The notes under the pieces are model-generated. The model worked only from the letters and a program-made list of their open reading frames with translations. It was not told the DNA's origin and made no database searches. The translations under genes were made by a program, and so were the position numbers. A stretch of DNA of 21,870 nucleotides from Lachnospiraceae bacterium. Its GTDB lineage: Bacteria > Bacillota > Clostridia > Lachnospirales > Lachnospiraceae. The stretch is from positions 6,740 to 28,609 of the forward strand of contig DNJM01000030.1 of the NCBI GenBank assembly GCA_003489085.1, written 5' to 3'. How positions within the stretch are numbered: the first letter of the stretch is position 1; each line of letters begins with the position of its first letter. Shown here piece after piece: positions 1 through 8,639 of the stretch.

Positions 1-11
1 GCGAGAAAATA

Positions 12-57
12 TTGATTTTTAAGGAGAGTATGGGTATACTTTAAGTACAATGTATAC
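12..57 (+). promoter_or_regulatory. Promoter of ispE-gntR with two GTATAC operator-like palindromes
   Basis: TTGATT (12-17), a 17-bp spacer and TATACT (35-40) form a good vegetative promoter. Two GTATAC palindromes, at 34-39 and within TGTATACA at 51-58, lie 18 bp apart, one on the -10 box and one just past the predicted start of transcription. FCD-type GntR regulators commonly bind GT-N-AC palindromes of this kind, and such a regulator is the second gene of the transcript. Autoregulation is an inference. Confidence 0.55.
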
Positions 58-79
58 AAGATACAAAAGGAGAAGTTAC

Positions 80-970
80 ATGGAGAAACTGGAACTGAAA
101 GCAATGGCAAAGGTAAATCTGGGATTAGATGTTCTGGGACGCAGAGAAAATGGATACCATGATGTGCGCATGGTCATGCAGACGGTCTGGCTGTATGACC
201 GTGTAACACTCATTAGAACGAAAGAGGCAGGAATTCAGGTAAAAACCAATCTGAAATTTCTGCCGGTAGATGAAAATAACATTGCATATAAAGCGGCAGC
301 ACTCCTGATGGAAGAATTCCATCCGGAGGGAGGAATCGAGATACGGCTTGAGAAATACATTCCGGTTGCGGCAGGACTGGCAGGCGGCAGCAGTAACGCG
401 GCAGCAGTGCTGTTCGGTATGAACCGGATGTATGGATGGAATCTGACAATGGAAGAACTGATGAAGAGAGGGGTAAAGCTGGGGGCGGATGTACCATACT
501 GTCTGATGCGGGGTACCGTTCTGGCAGAGGGGATCGGTGAGAAGCTTACGAGGCTTCCGGCGGCGCCAAGGTGCTATGTGCTGCTGGCCAAGCCGCCGAT
601 CAGCGTATCGACGAAAACGGTATATGAAAAGCTGGATTCCAGAGAGATCACCAATCATCCGGATATTGATGGCATTTTAAACGGCCTGAAAGAAAATGAT
701 CTGGACAAAGTAGCGGGCTGTATGGGAAATGTGCTGGAGTGTGTGACCGAGGAAGCATATCCGGTGATTGGAACCATTAAAAAGATAATGAAGGAGGCCG
801 GGGCATTGAACGCCATAATGAGCGGCAGCGGTCCGACGGTATTTGGTCTCTTTAGCAGACGAGGGGATGCCATTCGGGCAAAACAGAATATCCTTTCGGA
901 GAATTTGAGTAAACAGGTATATTTGACTAATATTCACAGGATGAAGGAGGAAGAGGTACATGGAGAATAA
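80..970 (+). CDS. ispE: 4-diphosphocytidyl-2-C-methyl-D-erythritol kinase
   Basis: IspE phosphorylates the 2-hydroxyl of CDP-methylerythritol with ATP, the fourth step of the MEP pathway to isoprenoid precursors, in the cytosol. The 296-residue product has normal family length. It shows the N-terminal AKVNLGLDVLGRR-type motif with the GYH that follows, the GHMP-kinase glycine-rich ATP loop PVAAGLAGGSSNAAA, and the C-terminal GSGPTVFGLF motif. The start at 80 is chosen because AAAAGGAGAAG sits just before it; an upstream in-frame ATG at 50 lacks a ribosome site. The 3' end overlaps the next gene by 11 bp, implying translational coupling with the GntR regulator. Confidence 0.95.
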   Translation: MEKLELKAMAKVNLGLDVLGRRENGYHDVRMVMQTVWLYDRVTLIRTKEAGIQVKTNLKFLPVDENNIAYKAAALLMEEFHPEGGIEIRLEKYIPVAAGLAGGSSNAAAVLFGMNRMYGWNLTMEELMKRGVKLGADVPYCLMRGTVLAEGIGEKLTRLPAAPRCYVLLAKPPISVSTKTVYEKLDSREITNHPDIDGILNGLKENDLDKVAGCMGNVLECVTEEAYPVIGTIKKIMKEAGALNAIMSGSGPTVFGLFSRRGDAIRAKQNILSENLSKQVYLTNIHRMKEEEVHGE

Positions 971-1643
971 CTTCGGAGTAACAATGAATGAATATCTTCC
1001 GCTTCGGGACGTTGTGTTCCATACGTTGCGGCAGGCCATATTGCGGGGAGAGCTGAAACCGGGAGAGCGTCTGATGGAGATACAATTGGCGAATAAGCTG
1101 GGAGTCAGCCGTACGCCGATCCGGGAAGCGATCCGTAAGCTGGAGCTGGAGGGGCTTGTGTTAATGATTCCGCGCAGAGGAGCCGAGGTAGCAGAAATTA
1201 CAGAAAAGAGTCTCCGGGATGTGCTGGAGGTGCGCAAGGCGCTGGAAGAGCTTGCGGTACAGCTTGCCTGTGATAAGATTACAGAAGAACAGATTGAAGA
1301 GCTGAAGCAGGCGGCCAGAGTATTTGAAGAACTTCTGGACAGCGGAGATATTACCCGGGTAGCGGAGGCGGACGTCAGCTTCCATGATATCATCTATATG
1401 GCAACGGATAACCAGAGACTGATACAGCTGCTCAACAATCTCAGAGAGCAGATGTACCGGTATCGGACAGAATATCTGAAGAAGCGGGAATCCCACGGCA
1501 GACTTCTGAAGGAGCATCAGGAACTGATTGAGATGATAGAAAAACGGGATAAAATCAAGGCATCTGAGATTACCTGCCTTCATATCGATAACCAGGTGGA
1601 AGCTGTGACCGGTATGATCCGGACCAATGAATCTGCAAAATAG
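960..1643 (+). CDS. GntR family transcriptional regulator, FCD (FadR-like) subfamily
   Basis: This 227-residue regulator has an N-terminal winged helix-turn-helix (about residues 12-75, with GVSRTPIREAIRKLELEGLV as recognition helix and following turn). A C-terminal all-helical FCD ligand domain follows (about 90-215). FCD domains usually bind a metal and a small carboxylate; D and H in ADVSFHDIIY and later His residues in KEHQELIE and LHIDNQ fit the metal ligands. The effector cannot be told from sequence. AAGGAGG at 944-950 supports the start at 960, inside the end of ispE; an ATG at 984 is an alternative. Two GTATAC palindromes in the operon promoter are candidate sites for this protein. 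Confidence 0.88.
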   Translation: MENNFGVTMNEYLPLRDVVFHTLRQAILRGELKPGERLMEIQLANKLGVSRTPIREAIRKLELEGLVLMIPRRGAEVAEITEKSLRDVLEVRKALEELAVQLACDKITEEQIEELKQAARVFEELLDSGDITRVAEADVSFHDIIYMATDNQRLIQLLNNLREQMYRYRTEYLKKRESHGRLLKEHQELIEMIEKRDKIKASEITCLHIDNQVEAVTGMIRTNESAK

Positions 1644-1672
1644 CATAAGGAAAATCAGTATATGGCAGAATA
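1643..1672 (+). promoter_or_regulatory. Candidate sigma-F promoter of spoIIR
   Basis: GCATA (1643-1647), 16 bp, then GGCAGAATA (1664-1672) resembles the forespore sigma-F pattern (GYATA, about 15-16 bp, GG-N-N-A-N-A-N-T-type -10). spoIIR is a classical sigma-F target in Bacillus, so the match is in the expected place, although the -35 overlaps the stop codon of the preceding gene. Not tested against a matrix. Confidence 0.45.
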
Positions 1673-1694
1673 AAATCCATAAAAGGCGTCCATA

Positions 1695-1724
1695 CTCCTG
1701 ACAGACGATAAGTTAATCAGGAGG
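1695..1724 (+). promoter_or_regulatory. Hairpin covering the spoIIR ribosome binding site
   Basis: CTCCTGA (1695-1701) and TCAGGAG (1717-1723) form a perfect 7-bp stem around a 15-nt loop. The 3' arm contains most of the GGAGG (1720-1724) that serves the spoIIR start at 1733. In RNA this would hide the ribosome site. It has no U-tract, so it is not a terminator. Regulation through it is an inference. Confidence 0.4.
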
Positions 1725-1732
1725 GATAATAG

Positions 1733-2374
1733 ATGCGGGACAGAAGGAGTTTTTTTTGTATAGCAGCGGCACTGGTTGCAGCAGCCTTATTGACAGGTGG
1801 AATTCTTTATCATAGAGAGTGTGTGGCAAAGGAGCAGGTGTACCGGCTTCAGAAGCATCTGGCGGAAGAAGTGTTTCGTTTTCATGTGCTGGCAAACAGC
1901 GACAGCGAAGAGGATCAGGCAGTGAAGCTGCAGGTGAAGGACGCGGTGGTTACATACATGAAAAAGTATCTGACAGATGCTGCGGATGCACGGGAGACGA
2001 AAAAATGGTGCCAGGAGCATTTGTCTGAGATTACGGAAGTAGCGGAAGAGGTGCTTCGCAGAGAAGGCTTTTCGGATTCGGTTCGGGCACAGGTTACGAA
2101 ATGTGATTTTCCGGACAAATCTTACGGAGATATTACATTTCCGGCAGGAACCTATGATGCACTGCGGATCCAGATTGGAGAGGCAAAGGGGCACAACTGG
2201 TGGTGTGTACTCTACCCGGATCTCTGTTTTATTGATGCGGTGCACGCCGTAGTGCCGGAGGAGGGTAAGGAAAAATTAAAGAATGTCCTGACGAACGAAG
2301 AATATGATATGGTAACCGCCATGAAGAGCTTTCGGGTAAAATGGTTCTTTTTTGGCAATGAAAACGAAGGATAA
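1733..2374 (+). CDS. spoIIR: Stage II sporulation protein R
   Basis: SpoIIR is the forespore signal protein that is exported to the intermembrane space and triggers SpoIIGA to process pro-sigma-E in the mother cell. The 213-residue product has an N-terminal hydrophobic export segment at about residues 7-25. The family hallmark RFHVLANSDSEEDQAVKLQVK follows, then conserved later blocks such as FPAGTYDALRIQIGEAKGHNWWCVL-type sequence (about 135-160). This is close to the usual length, so it looks intact and marks the host as a spore former. It has a GGAGG site 8 bp before the ATG, a sigma-F-like promoter and a hairpin over the ribosome site. The next gene's start follows its stop by 19 bp. Confidence 0.93.
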   Translation: MRDRRSFFCIAAALVAAALLTGGILYHRECVAKEQVYRLQKHLAEEVFRFHVLANSDSEEDQAVKLQVKDAVVTYMKKYLTDAADARETKKWCQEHLSEITEVAEEVLRREGFSDSVRAQVTKCDFPDKSYGDITFPAGTYDALRIQIGEAKGHNWWCVLYPDLCFIDAVHAVVPEEGKEKLKNVLTNEEYDMVTAMKSFRVKWFFFGNENEG

Positions 2375-2393
2375 AGGACGGAGGAACAGGAAC

Positions 2394-3095
2394 ATGTATC
2401 AAATGACGGCAAAGGTACGTCTGAGCGAGGCAGACCATACGAAGAAAATCACCTTTCCGGGGATTGTAAATTATTTTCAGGACTGCAGTATATTTCAGTC
2501 AGAAGCGCTTGGAGTGGGCTTTGAACATTTGGAGAGGCAGAAGGCGGCATGGGTGCTGAACGCCTGGCAGATCGTGGTGGAACGGTATCCGATGATCGGA
2601 GAAGAGATCATGGTGAGCACATGGGCTACCGGCTTCCATGGCATATATGGGAACCGGAATTTTAAAATGTGTGACAGAGAGGGAAATATTCTGGCCTGGG
2701 CCAATTCAGTCTGGGTATATATGGACCTTGTAAAGGGGCACCCGATAAGACCGGATTCCAGGGAAATTGAATTGTATGGATCGGAAGAAGCGCTTCCTTT
2801 TTCATTTGCCCCGAGGAAGATCACTTTGCCGACAGCAAGTGTGAAATGTGATTCGATTCCGGTTCGCAGAAGTGACATTGATCCGAACGAGCACGTAAAT
2901 AACTGCCATTATATACAGATGGCACTGGAGGTTCTGCCGGAGAGCTTCACCTTCAGGCAGGTACGGGTAGAATATAAGAGATCAGCCAGAAGGGGAGATG
3001 TCATTTATCCGCTTATGGCCGCGGAAGCGGGCAGGGCGGTGATAATGCTTTGCGATCAGGAAGAGCAGCCTTATGCCATTGTAGAACTGGTATAG
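2394..3095 (+). CDS. Acyl-ACP thioesterase (FatA/FatB-like)
   Basis: Bacterial acyl-ACP thioesterases hydrolyse acyl-ACP to release free fatty acid and end chain elongation. The 233-residue product has the double hot-dog layout: an N-terminal domain (about 1-130) with a hot-dog helix region near WVLNAWQIVVERYP, and a second domain with DIDPNEHVNNCHYI at about 161-174. Asn165 and His167 correspond to the conserved N-x-H catalytic pair of plant and bacterial enzymes. The start at 2394 follows GGAGG at 2380-2384; a longer TTG start at 2352 would overlap spoIIR and has no clear ribosome site. It probably shares transcripts with spoIIR and the S1 gene. The substrate chain length is not readable. 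Confidence 0.88.
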   Translation: MYQMTAKVRLSEADHTKKITFPGIVNYFQDCSIFQSEALGVGFEHLERQKAAWVLNAWQIVVERYPMIGEEIMVSTWATGFHGIYGNRNFKMCDREGNILAWANSVWVYMDLVKGHPIRPDSREIELYGSEEALPFSFAPRKITLPTASVKCDSIPVRRSDIDPNEHVNNCHYIQMALEVLPESFTFRQVRVEYKRSARRGDVIYPLMAAEAGRAVIMLCDQEEQPYAIVELV

Positions 3096-3144
3096 GCAGA
3101 TTGTGATAAGAGAAACGAAAACAGATAAGATGAAGGAGAATACT

Positions 3145-3975
3145 ATGGAACTTGGAAAAAGACAGATGCTTATGGTAGTAAAGAAGGTAGATTTCGGTGT
3201 ATACCTGGGAAGAGAAGATGAGAAGGTTCTGCTCCCGAAGAAACAGGTTCCGGCGGGTATCGAGCCGGGTGATCCGCTGGAGGTGTTTTTATATAAGGAC
3301 TCCGATGACCGTCTGATTGCCACAACTACTGTGCCGAAGATTCAGCTGGGAGAGCTGGCTGTACTTACGGTAGCAGAGGTGGGACGGTTTGGAGCATTTT
3401 TAGACTGGGGACTGGAGAAGGATCTGCTGCTTCCATTTAAGGAGCAGACAGCAAAAGTAAAAAAGGGGGACAGCTGTCTGGTATCTTTGTATATTGATAA
3501 GAGCAGCCGGCTTTGTGCAACGATGCGTGTCTATCCATTGCTGAAAACAGATTCTCCCTATCATAAGGAAGATCAGGTGACCGGAACGGTATACGAGATA
3601 AGTGACCGCTTCGGTGCTTTTGTTGCGGTAGACAACCAATATTCGGCGCTGATTCCGAAGAAAGAGCTGTTTCAGCCACTGCATGTAGGAGAAACGGTGC
3701 ATGCACGGGTCACAGCAGTCAAGGAAGACGGCAAGCTGGATCTGAGTCTGCGGGAGAAAGCATTCCTGCAGATGGATGCGGATGCGCAGATGATTGTGAA
3801 GCGGATGGAAGCAAGAGGAGGTGTTCTGCCATTTACGGACAAGGCGGAGCCTGAGGTGATTCAGAAAGAATTCGGTTTAAGTAAGGCAGCCTTTAAGCGG
3901 GCAGTCGGGCGTCTTTTGAAAGAAGGCAGGATCGAGATCGGTACGAACCGGATTACCCTGCGGAAAAAGGGCTAA
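3145..3975 (+). CDS. cvfB: S1 RNA-binding domain protein, CvfB-like
   Basis: The 276-residue product has the CvfB layout: several S1/OB-like modules followed by a C-terminal winged helix. Repeated S1 signatures are visible as FGVYLGREDEKVLLP (about residues 14-28), GRFGAFLDWGLEKDLLLP (about 78-95) and DRFGAFVAVDNQYSALIP (about 153-170). The winged helix is at about 215-272 (KEFGLSKAAFKRAVGRLLKEGRI). In Staphylococcus CvfB affects virulence gene expression through RNA binding; here only an RNA-binding role can be claimed. AAGGAG at 3133-3138 lies 6 bp before the ATG at 3145, so the in-frame starts at 3103 and 3130 are less likely. Confidence 0.87.
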   Translation: MELGKRQMLMVVKKVDFGVYLGREDEKVLLPKKQVPAGIEPGDPLEVFLYKDSDDRLIATTTVPKIQLGELAVLTVAEVGRFGAFLDWGLEKDLLLPFKEQTAKVKKGDSCLVSLYIDKSSRLCATMRVYPLLKTDSPYHKEDQVTGTVYEISDRFGAFVAVDNQYSALIPKKELFQPLHVGETVHARVTAVKEDGKLDLSLREKAFLQMDADAQMIVKRMEARGGVLPFTDKAEPEVIQKEFGLSKAAFKRAVGRLLKEGRIEIGTNRITLRKKG

Positions 3976-4008
3976 CTCCGACGGAAGAGAAGACGGAAAG
4001 GTGAACGG

Positions 4009-7000
4009 ATGAATTTTGCACATTTACATGTCCATACAGAATATAGTCTGTTGGATGGATCGAATAAGATAAAGGAATATGTTGCCAGGGTAAAGGAGCT
4101 CGGCATGAACAGTGCAGCCATTACAGATCATGGTGTCATGTTCGGTGTCATCGACTTTTATCGGGAGGCAAAGGCACAGGGAATCCGACCGATTCTGGGC
4201 TGTGAGGTATATGTGGCACCGGGTTCCCGCTTTGACAAAGAAGCAGTCGGAAGCGGGGAGGATCGATATTATCATCTGGTTTTGCTGGCAGAGAACAATA
4301 CTGGTTATCAGAATCTGATGAAAATCGTTTCCAAAGGATTTGTGGAAGGATATTATTATAAACCAAGAGTAGATCTTGAGGTATTGGAAGAGTATCATGA
4401 GGGTATCATAGCATTAAGCGCCTGTCTGGCCGGCGAGGTACAGAGGAATCTGGTTCGGCGGATGTATGATGAGGCAGTAAAGGCAGCCCGAAGATATGAG
4501 AATATCTTTGGAAAGGGGAATTTTTTCCTGGAGCTGCAGGATCACGGCATTCCGGAACAGGGAATGGTCAACCAGCAGCTGATCCGCATGTCAGAGGAGA
4601 CCGGGATCGATCTGGTGGCGACCAACGATGTCCATTATACTTATGCGGAAGATGAAAAGGCGCATGACATCCTGCTTTGCATTCAGACCGGCAAAAAGCT
4701 GGCGGATGAGGACCGGATGCGGTATGAAGGGGGACAGTATTATGTCAAATCTGCAGAAGAAATGGCAGAGCTGTTCCGCTATGCGCCGGAAGCACTGGAA
4801 AATACCCAGAAAATTGCGGACCGTTGTCATGTAGAGATTGAATTCGGTGTGACGAAGCTCCCTAAATATGATGTGCCGGAGGGGTATACCTCCTGGGAAT
4901 ATCTGCAGAAGCTCTGCTTTGAGGGGCTGCAAAGACATTATGGGGCACAGGATGAGAAGTCCTATCAGGAGCGGCAGGACAGGCTGACCTATGAGCTGGG
5001 TGTCATTCAGAATATGGGATACGTGGATTACTTCCTGATCGTCTGGGATTTTATCAAGTATGCCAAGGATCATGGAATTAAGGTGGGCCCGGGGCGTGGC
5101 TCCGCCGCCGGGAGTCTGGTATCCTACTGTCTGGATATTACATCGATTGATCCGATTAAATATCAGTTGCTCTTTGAGCGCTTCCTGAATCCGGAACGTG
5201 TATCCATGCCGGATATCGACGTGGATTTCTGTTTTGAAAGACGGCAGGAGGTGATCGATTATGTTGTGCGGAAATACGGAAAGGACCGGGTGGTTCAGAT
5301 CGTAACCTTTGGAACATTGGCAGCCCGCGGTGTACTTAGGGATGTAGGCCGGGTGATGGATCTTCCGTATGCATTTGTTGATTCGATTGCCAAGCAGGTG
5401 CCAAAGGAGCTCAATATTACACTGGACAAAGCTTTGCAGATGAATGCGGAGCTGAAGAAGATGTATGATGAGGATCCGCAGGTGAAGGAACTGATCGATA
5501 TGTCCAGACGTCTGGAAGGACTGCCGCGCCATACCTCCATGCATGCGGCAGGTGTGGTCATCAGTCAGAAAGCGGTCGATGAATATGTACCGCTGTCACT
5601 GGGGTCCGACGGCTCTGTGGTAGCACAGTTTACCATGACGACGCTGGAGCAGCTGGGACTTCTGAAGATGGATTTCCTGGGACTCAGGACGCTGACTGTG
5701 ATTCAGAATGCAGTACTGCTCGCGGAAAAGTCCACAGGGAAGAAGCTGGATATGGATGCGATCGATTATGATGATCCGAAAGTGCTGGAAATGATTAGTC
5801 AGGGAAAGACGGATGGTGTCTTTCAGCTGGAAAGTGCCGGCATGAAGAGCTTTATGAAGGAGCTGAAGCCAAACAATCTGGAGGATATCATTGCCGGAAT
5901 CTCCCTGTACCGTCCGGGACCGATGGACTTCATTCCACAATATATTAAAGGAAAGAATGACAGAGCTTCCATTACCTACGACTGTCCACAGCTGGAACCG
6001 ATTCTGGAGCCAACCTATGGCTGTATCGTATACCAGGAGCAGGTCATGCAGATTGTGCGGGATCTGGGCGGCTATACGTTGGGCAGAAGTGACCTGCTGC
6101 GGCGTGCCATGTCCAAGAAAAAGGGCGATGTCATGCAAAAAGAACGGCAGAACTTCGTGTATGGGAATCCGGAGGAAAATGTACCCGGCTGTATTGCAAA
6201 TGGCATTGATGAGCGGACGGCAAATAAGATTTATGATGAAATGATTGATTTTGCCAAGTACGCATTTAATAAATCTCATGCAGCGGCATATGCGGTCGTT
6301 TCTTATCAGACAGCGTATCTGAAGTACTATCATCCGGTGGAATTTATGGCGGCGCTTATGACCTCTGTTATCGACAATCCGGGAAAGGTGGCAGAGTATA
6401 TCTTCGCCAGCCGGCAGATGGGCATCCGGATCCTGCCGCCGGATATCAATCTGGGAGAGGGAAGCTTTTCGGTTGATCAGAGAAATATCCGATATGGACT
6501 GACAGCGATCAAGAGTATCGGACGTCCGGTAATCAATGCGATCCTGGAAGAACGTCAGGCCAGGGGGCAGTTTAAGAATCTGAAGGACTTTATAGAGCGC
6601 CTGAGCGGTAAGGAAATCAATAAGCGGACCATTGAAAGCTTTATCAAATCCGGCGCGCTTGACAGCCTGGGCGGCACCAGGAAGCAGTACATGATGATCT
6701 ACCTGAAGATTCTGGATCAGGTAAACCAGGAGCGTAAGTATTCTATGACCGGGCAGCTGTCCCTGTTCGATATTGTCTCAGAAGACCAGAAGCAGGAATT
6801 CGATATACCGCTGCCGCCGGTGGGAGAATATCAGAAGGAGACAAAGCTGGCCTTTGAAAAGGAAGTGCTTGGTGTCTATCTGACCGGACATCCGCTGGAG
6901 GAATATGAGGAGAAATGGAGAAAAAGCATCACAGCTTCGTCCATGGATTTCCAGCTGGATGAAGAAACCGGGCGTACCAAGGTACGGGATGGTGCAAAAG

Positions 7001-7497
7001 AAATCATTGGCGGAATGATTACGTCCAAGACGATAAAGTATACGAAAACAAATAAAACAATGGCATTTCTGACGGTGGAGGATCTGATGGGAACGGTTGA
7101 GGTGGTTGTATTCTCAAAGGATTACGAGAAAAACAGGCAGTATCTGAATGAGGATTCCAAGGTATTTGTAAAAGGACGTGTTTCAGAAGAAGATGACAAT
7201 GCCAGCAAGCTGATCTGTGAGTCTATTGTACCATTTGAGCAAACCGCATGTGAATTGTGGATCCAGTTTCCGGATAAGCAGACCTTCCTTGGCAGAGAAC
7301 AGGAGTTGTATGATCTTCTGAAGGATGCAGAGGGCAGGGACAGCGTGGTAATCTATTGCAGGCAGGAAAAAGCAGTTAAGAAACTTCCGGCCAACCGCAA
7401 TATCCGTGTCACACCGGAGCTTTTGAGCATTTTAATGAATTATTATGGCGAAAATTGTGTAAAAGTAGTAGAAAAATCTATTGAAAAGATGTATTAA
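4009..7497 (+). CDS. dnaE: DNA polymerase III alpha subunit, DnaE type
   Basis: A C-family replicative polymerase of 1162 residues, normal length for the DnaE group. The N-terminal PHP domain begins with HLHVHTEYSLLDG (His7, His9). The polymerase core contains GPGRGSAAGS at 360-369 and the catalytic PDIDVDF at 401-407, with palm aspartates 402, 404 and 406. A tandem HhH region follows, and an OB-fold at about 998-1075 (GMITSKTIKYTKTNKTMAFL). No 3'-5' exonuclease insert of the PolC type is present. In low-GC Gram-positives DnaE usually extends primers for PolC, which would be encoded elsewhere. The order dnaE-pfkA is common in Clostridia. Confidence 0.97.
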   Translation: MNFAHLHVHTEYSLLDGSNKIKEYVARVKELGMNSAAITDHGVMFGVIDFYREAKAQGIRPILGCEVYVAPGSRFDKEAVGSGEDRYYHLVLLAENNTGYQNLMKIVSKGFVEGYYYKPRVDLEVLEEYHEGIIALSACLAGEVQRNLVRRMYDEAVKAARRYENIFGKGNFFLELQDHGIPEQGMVNQQLIRMSEETGIDLVATNDVHYTYAEDEKAHDILLCIQTGKKLADEDRMRYEGGQYYVKSAEEMAELFRYAPEALENTQKIADRCHVEIEFGVTKLPKYDVPEGYTSWEYLQKLCFEGLQRHYGAQDEKSYQERQDRLTYELGVIQNMGYVDYFLIVWDFIKYAKDHGIKVGPGRGSAAGSLVSYCLDITSIDPIKYQLLFERFLNPERVSMPDIDVDFCFERRQEVIDYVVRKYGKDRVVQIVTFGTLAARGVLRDVGRVMDLPYAFVDSIAKQVPKELNITLDKALQMNAELKKMYDEDPQVKELIDMSRRLEGLPRHTSMHAAGVVISQKAVDEYVPLSLGSDGSVVAQFTMTTLEQLGLLKMDFLGLRTLTVIQNAVLLAEKSTGKKLDMDAIDYDDPKVLEMISQGKTDGVFQLESAGMKSFMKELKPNNLEDIIAGISLYRPGPMDFIPQYIKGKNDRASITYDCPQLEPILEPTYGCIVYQEQVMQIVRDLGGYTLGRSDLLRRAMSKKKGDVMQKERQNFVYGNPEENVPGCIANGIDERTANKIYDEMIDFAKYAFNKSHAAAYAVVSYQTAYLKYYHPVEFMAALMTSVIDNPGKVAEYIFASRQMGIRILPPDINLGEGSFSVDQRNIRYGLTAIKSIGRPVINAILEERQARGQFKNLKDFIERLSGKEINKRTIESFIKSGALDSLGGTRKQYMMIYLKILDQVNQERKYSMTGQLSLFDIVSEDQKQEFDIPLPPVGEYQKETKLAFEKEVLGVYLTGHPLEEYEEKWRKSITASSMDFQLDEETGRTKVRDGAKEIIGGMITSKTIKYTKTNKTMAFLTVEDLMGTVEVVVFSKDYEKNRQYLNEDSKVFVKGRVSEEDDNASKLICESIVPFEQTACELWIQFPDKQTFLGREQELYDLLKDAEGRDSVVIYCRQEKAVKKLPANRNIRVTPELLSILMNYYGENCVKVVEKSIEKMY

Positions 7498-7509
7498 ATC
7501 ATGTACAAT
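7481..7509 (+). promoter_or_regulatory. Promoter of pfkA, inside the end of dnaE
   Basis: TTGAAA (7481-7486), a 17-bp spacer and TACAAT (7504-7509) give a near-consensus vegetative promoter whose -35 lies in the last codons of dnaE. Transcription would start near 7516, leaving a leader of about 55 nt before pfkA. It would uncouple glycolytic expression from the replication gene. Confidence 0.6.
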
Positions 7510-7570
7510 CTAAAACGGTAATGTTAAAAAATTATCTTTTTAGTTATCAGGGTACAATGGAGGTAGCAGA

Positions 7571-8545
7571 ATGGCTCAAAAAATCAGAACTATCGGAGTA
7601 TTGACAAGTGGTGGGGATGCACCTGGGATGAATGCAGCGATCCGTGCCGTTGTAAGAACGGCTCTGGGAAAAGGCATTAATGTAATGGGGATTCGCAGAG
7701 GATATGCCGGCCTGTTAAACGAAGAAATTATCCGTCTGAGTGCGCGTGACGTTTCCGATACAATCCATCGTGGAGGTACAATGTTGATGACTGCACGCTG
7801 TCCGGAGATGCGTACAGAGGAAGGTCAGCGGGAAGCGGCTGGTATCTGCAAGAAATATGCAATTGACGGTCTGGTAGTCATCGGTGGAGACGGTTCCTTT
7901 GCCGGTGCTCAGAAGCTGGCTTATCTGGGTGTTAACACGGTTGGTATTCCGGGAACAATTGATTTGGATATTGCATGTACGGAGTATACGATTGGTTTTG
8001 ATACGGCTGTAAATACTGCCATGGAAGCAATTGATAAGGTTCGTGACACATCTACTTCTCATGAGAGGTGCAGTATCATTGAAGTGATGGGACGCGATGC
8101 GGGATGGCTTGCCCTGTGGTGCGGTATCGCAAATGGTGCGGAAAGAATCATCATGCCGGAGGAACATGACTATGATGAGGAAGCAATTGTAAAAGATATT
8201 GTTGCAAGCCGTGAACGTGGTAAAAAGCATTATATTATCATCAATGCAGAGGGAATCGGCGATACGATCAATATGGCACAGCGAATTGAAGCAGCGACCG
8301 GAATGGAAACAAGAGCAACTATCCTGGGACACATGCAGCGCGGCGGAAGCCCGACCTGTAAAGATCGTGTCTATGCTTCTGTTATGGGAGCTAAGGCGGT
8401 AGATCTGCTGCTGGAAGGAAAGACGAACCGGGTAGTGGGCTACCGGCATGGCGAATTCGTTGACTTCGATATCAACGAAGCACTTTCAATGAGCAAAGAA
8501 GTACCACAGTATCAGTATGATATAGCAAAAGCACTGGCGCTGTAA
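7571..8545 (+). CDS. pfkA: ATP-dependent 6-phosphofructokinase
   Basis: Phosphorylates fructose 6-phosphate to the 1,6-bisphosphate, the committed step of glycolysis, as a cytosolic tetramer. The 324-residue length is standard for the bacterial ATP enzyme. GGDAPGMN (14-21) binds nucleotide. GGDGS (105-109) has Gly after Asp, which marks ATP rather than pyrophosphate use. PGTIDLDI (127-134) holds the catalytic Asp131; the usual Asn of TIDND is Leu here. MGRDAGW and HMQRGGSP are also present. GGAGG at 7559-7563 serves the ATG. A strong hairpin closes the gene. Confidence 0.97.
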   Translation: MAQKIRTIGVLTSGGDAPGMNAAIRAVVRTALGKGINVMGIRRGYAGLLNEEIIRLSARDVSDTIHRGGTMLMTARCPEMRTEEGQREAAGICKKYAIDGLVVIGGDGSFAGAQKLAYLGVNTVGIPGTIDLDIACTEYTIGFDTAVNTAMEAIDKVRDTSTSHERCSIIEVMGRDAGWLALWCGIANGAERIIMPEEHDYDEEAIVKDIVASRERGKKHYIIINAEGIGDTINMAQRIEAATGMETRATILGHMQRGGSPTCKDRVYASVMGAKAVDLLLEGKTNRVVGYRHGEFVDFDINEALSMSKEVPQYQYDIAKALAL

Positions 8546-8568
8546 GAAAAAAGATAAGTGAAAAGCAT

Positions 8569-8616
8569 AAAGGCTGCTGCAGAAACTGGCGAATACAGGT
8601 TTCTGCAGCAGCTTTT
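8569..8616. terminator. Bidirectional terminator between pfkA and the ABC operon
   Basis: An 18-bp stem (8569-8586 with 8599-8616, one G-U pair, 12-nt loop) with A-rich and T-rich ends sits between the convergent 3' ends of pfkA and the ABC gene. It can act on both strands. Confidence 0.85.
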
Positions 8617-8639
8617 CTATTACACGCAGGAAGCATCAT

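Noticed and set aside
2352..2393. TTG start giving a longer acyl-ACP thioesterase
   Set aside because: It overlaps spoIIR, has no ribosome site, and the ATG at 2394 has GGAGG at good spacing.
4591..5544. 317-residue minus-strand open frame
   Set aside because: Antisense shadow of dnaE in its most conserved region; no ribosome site or family features.
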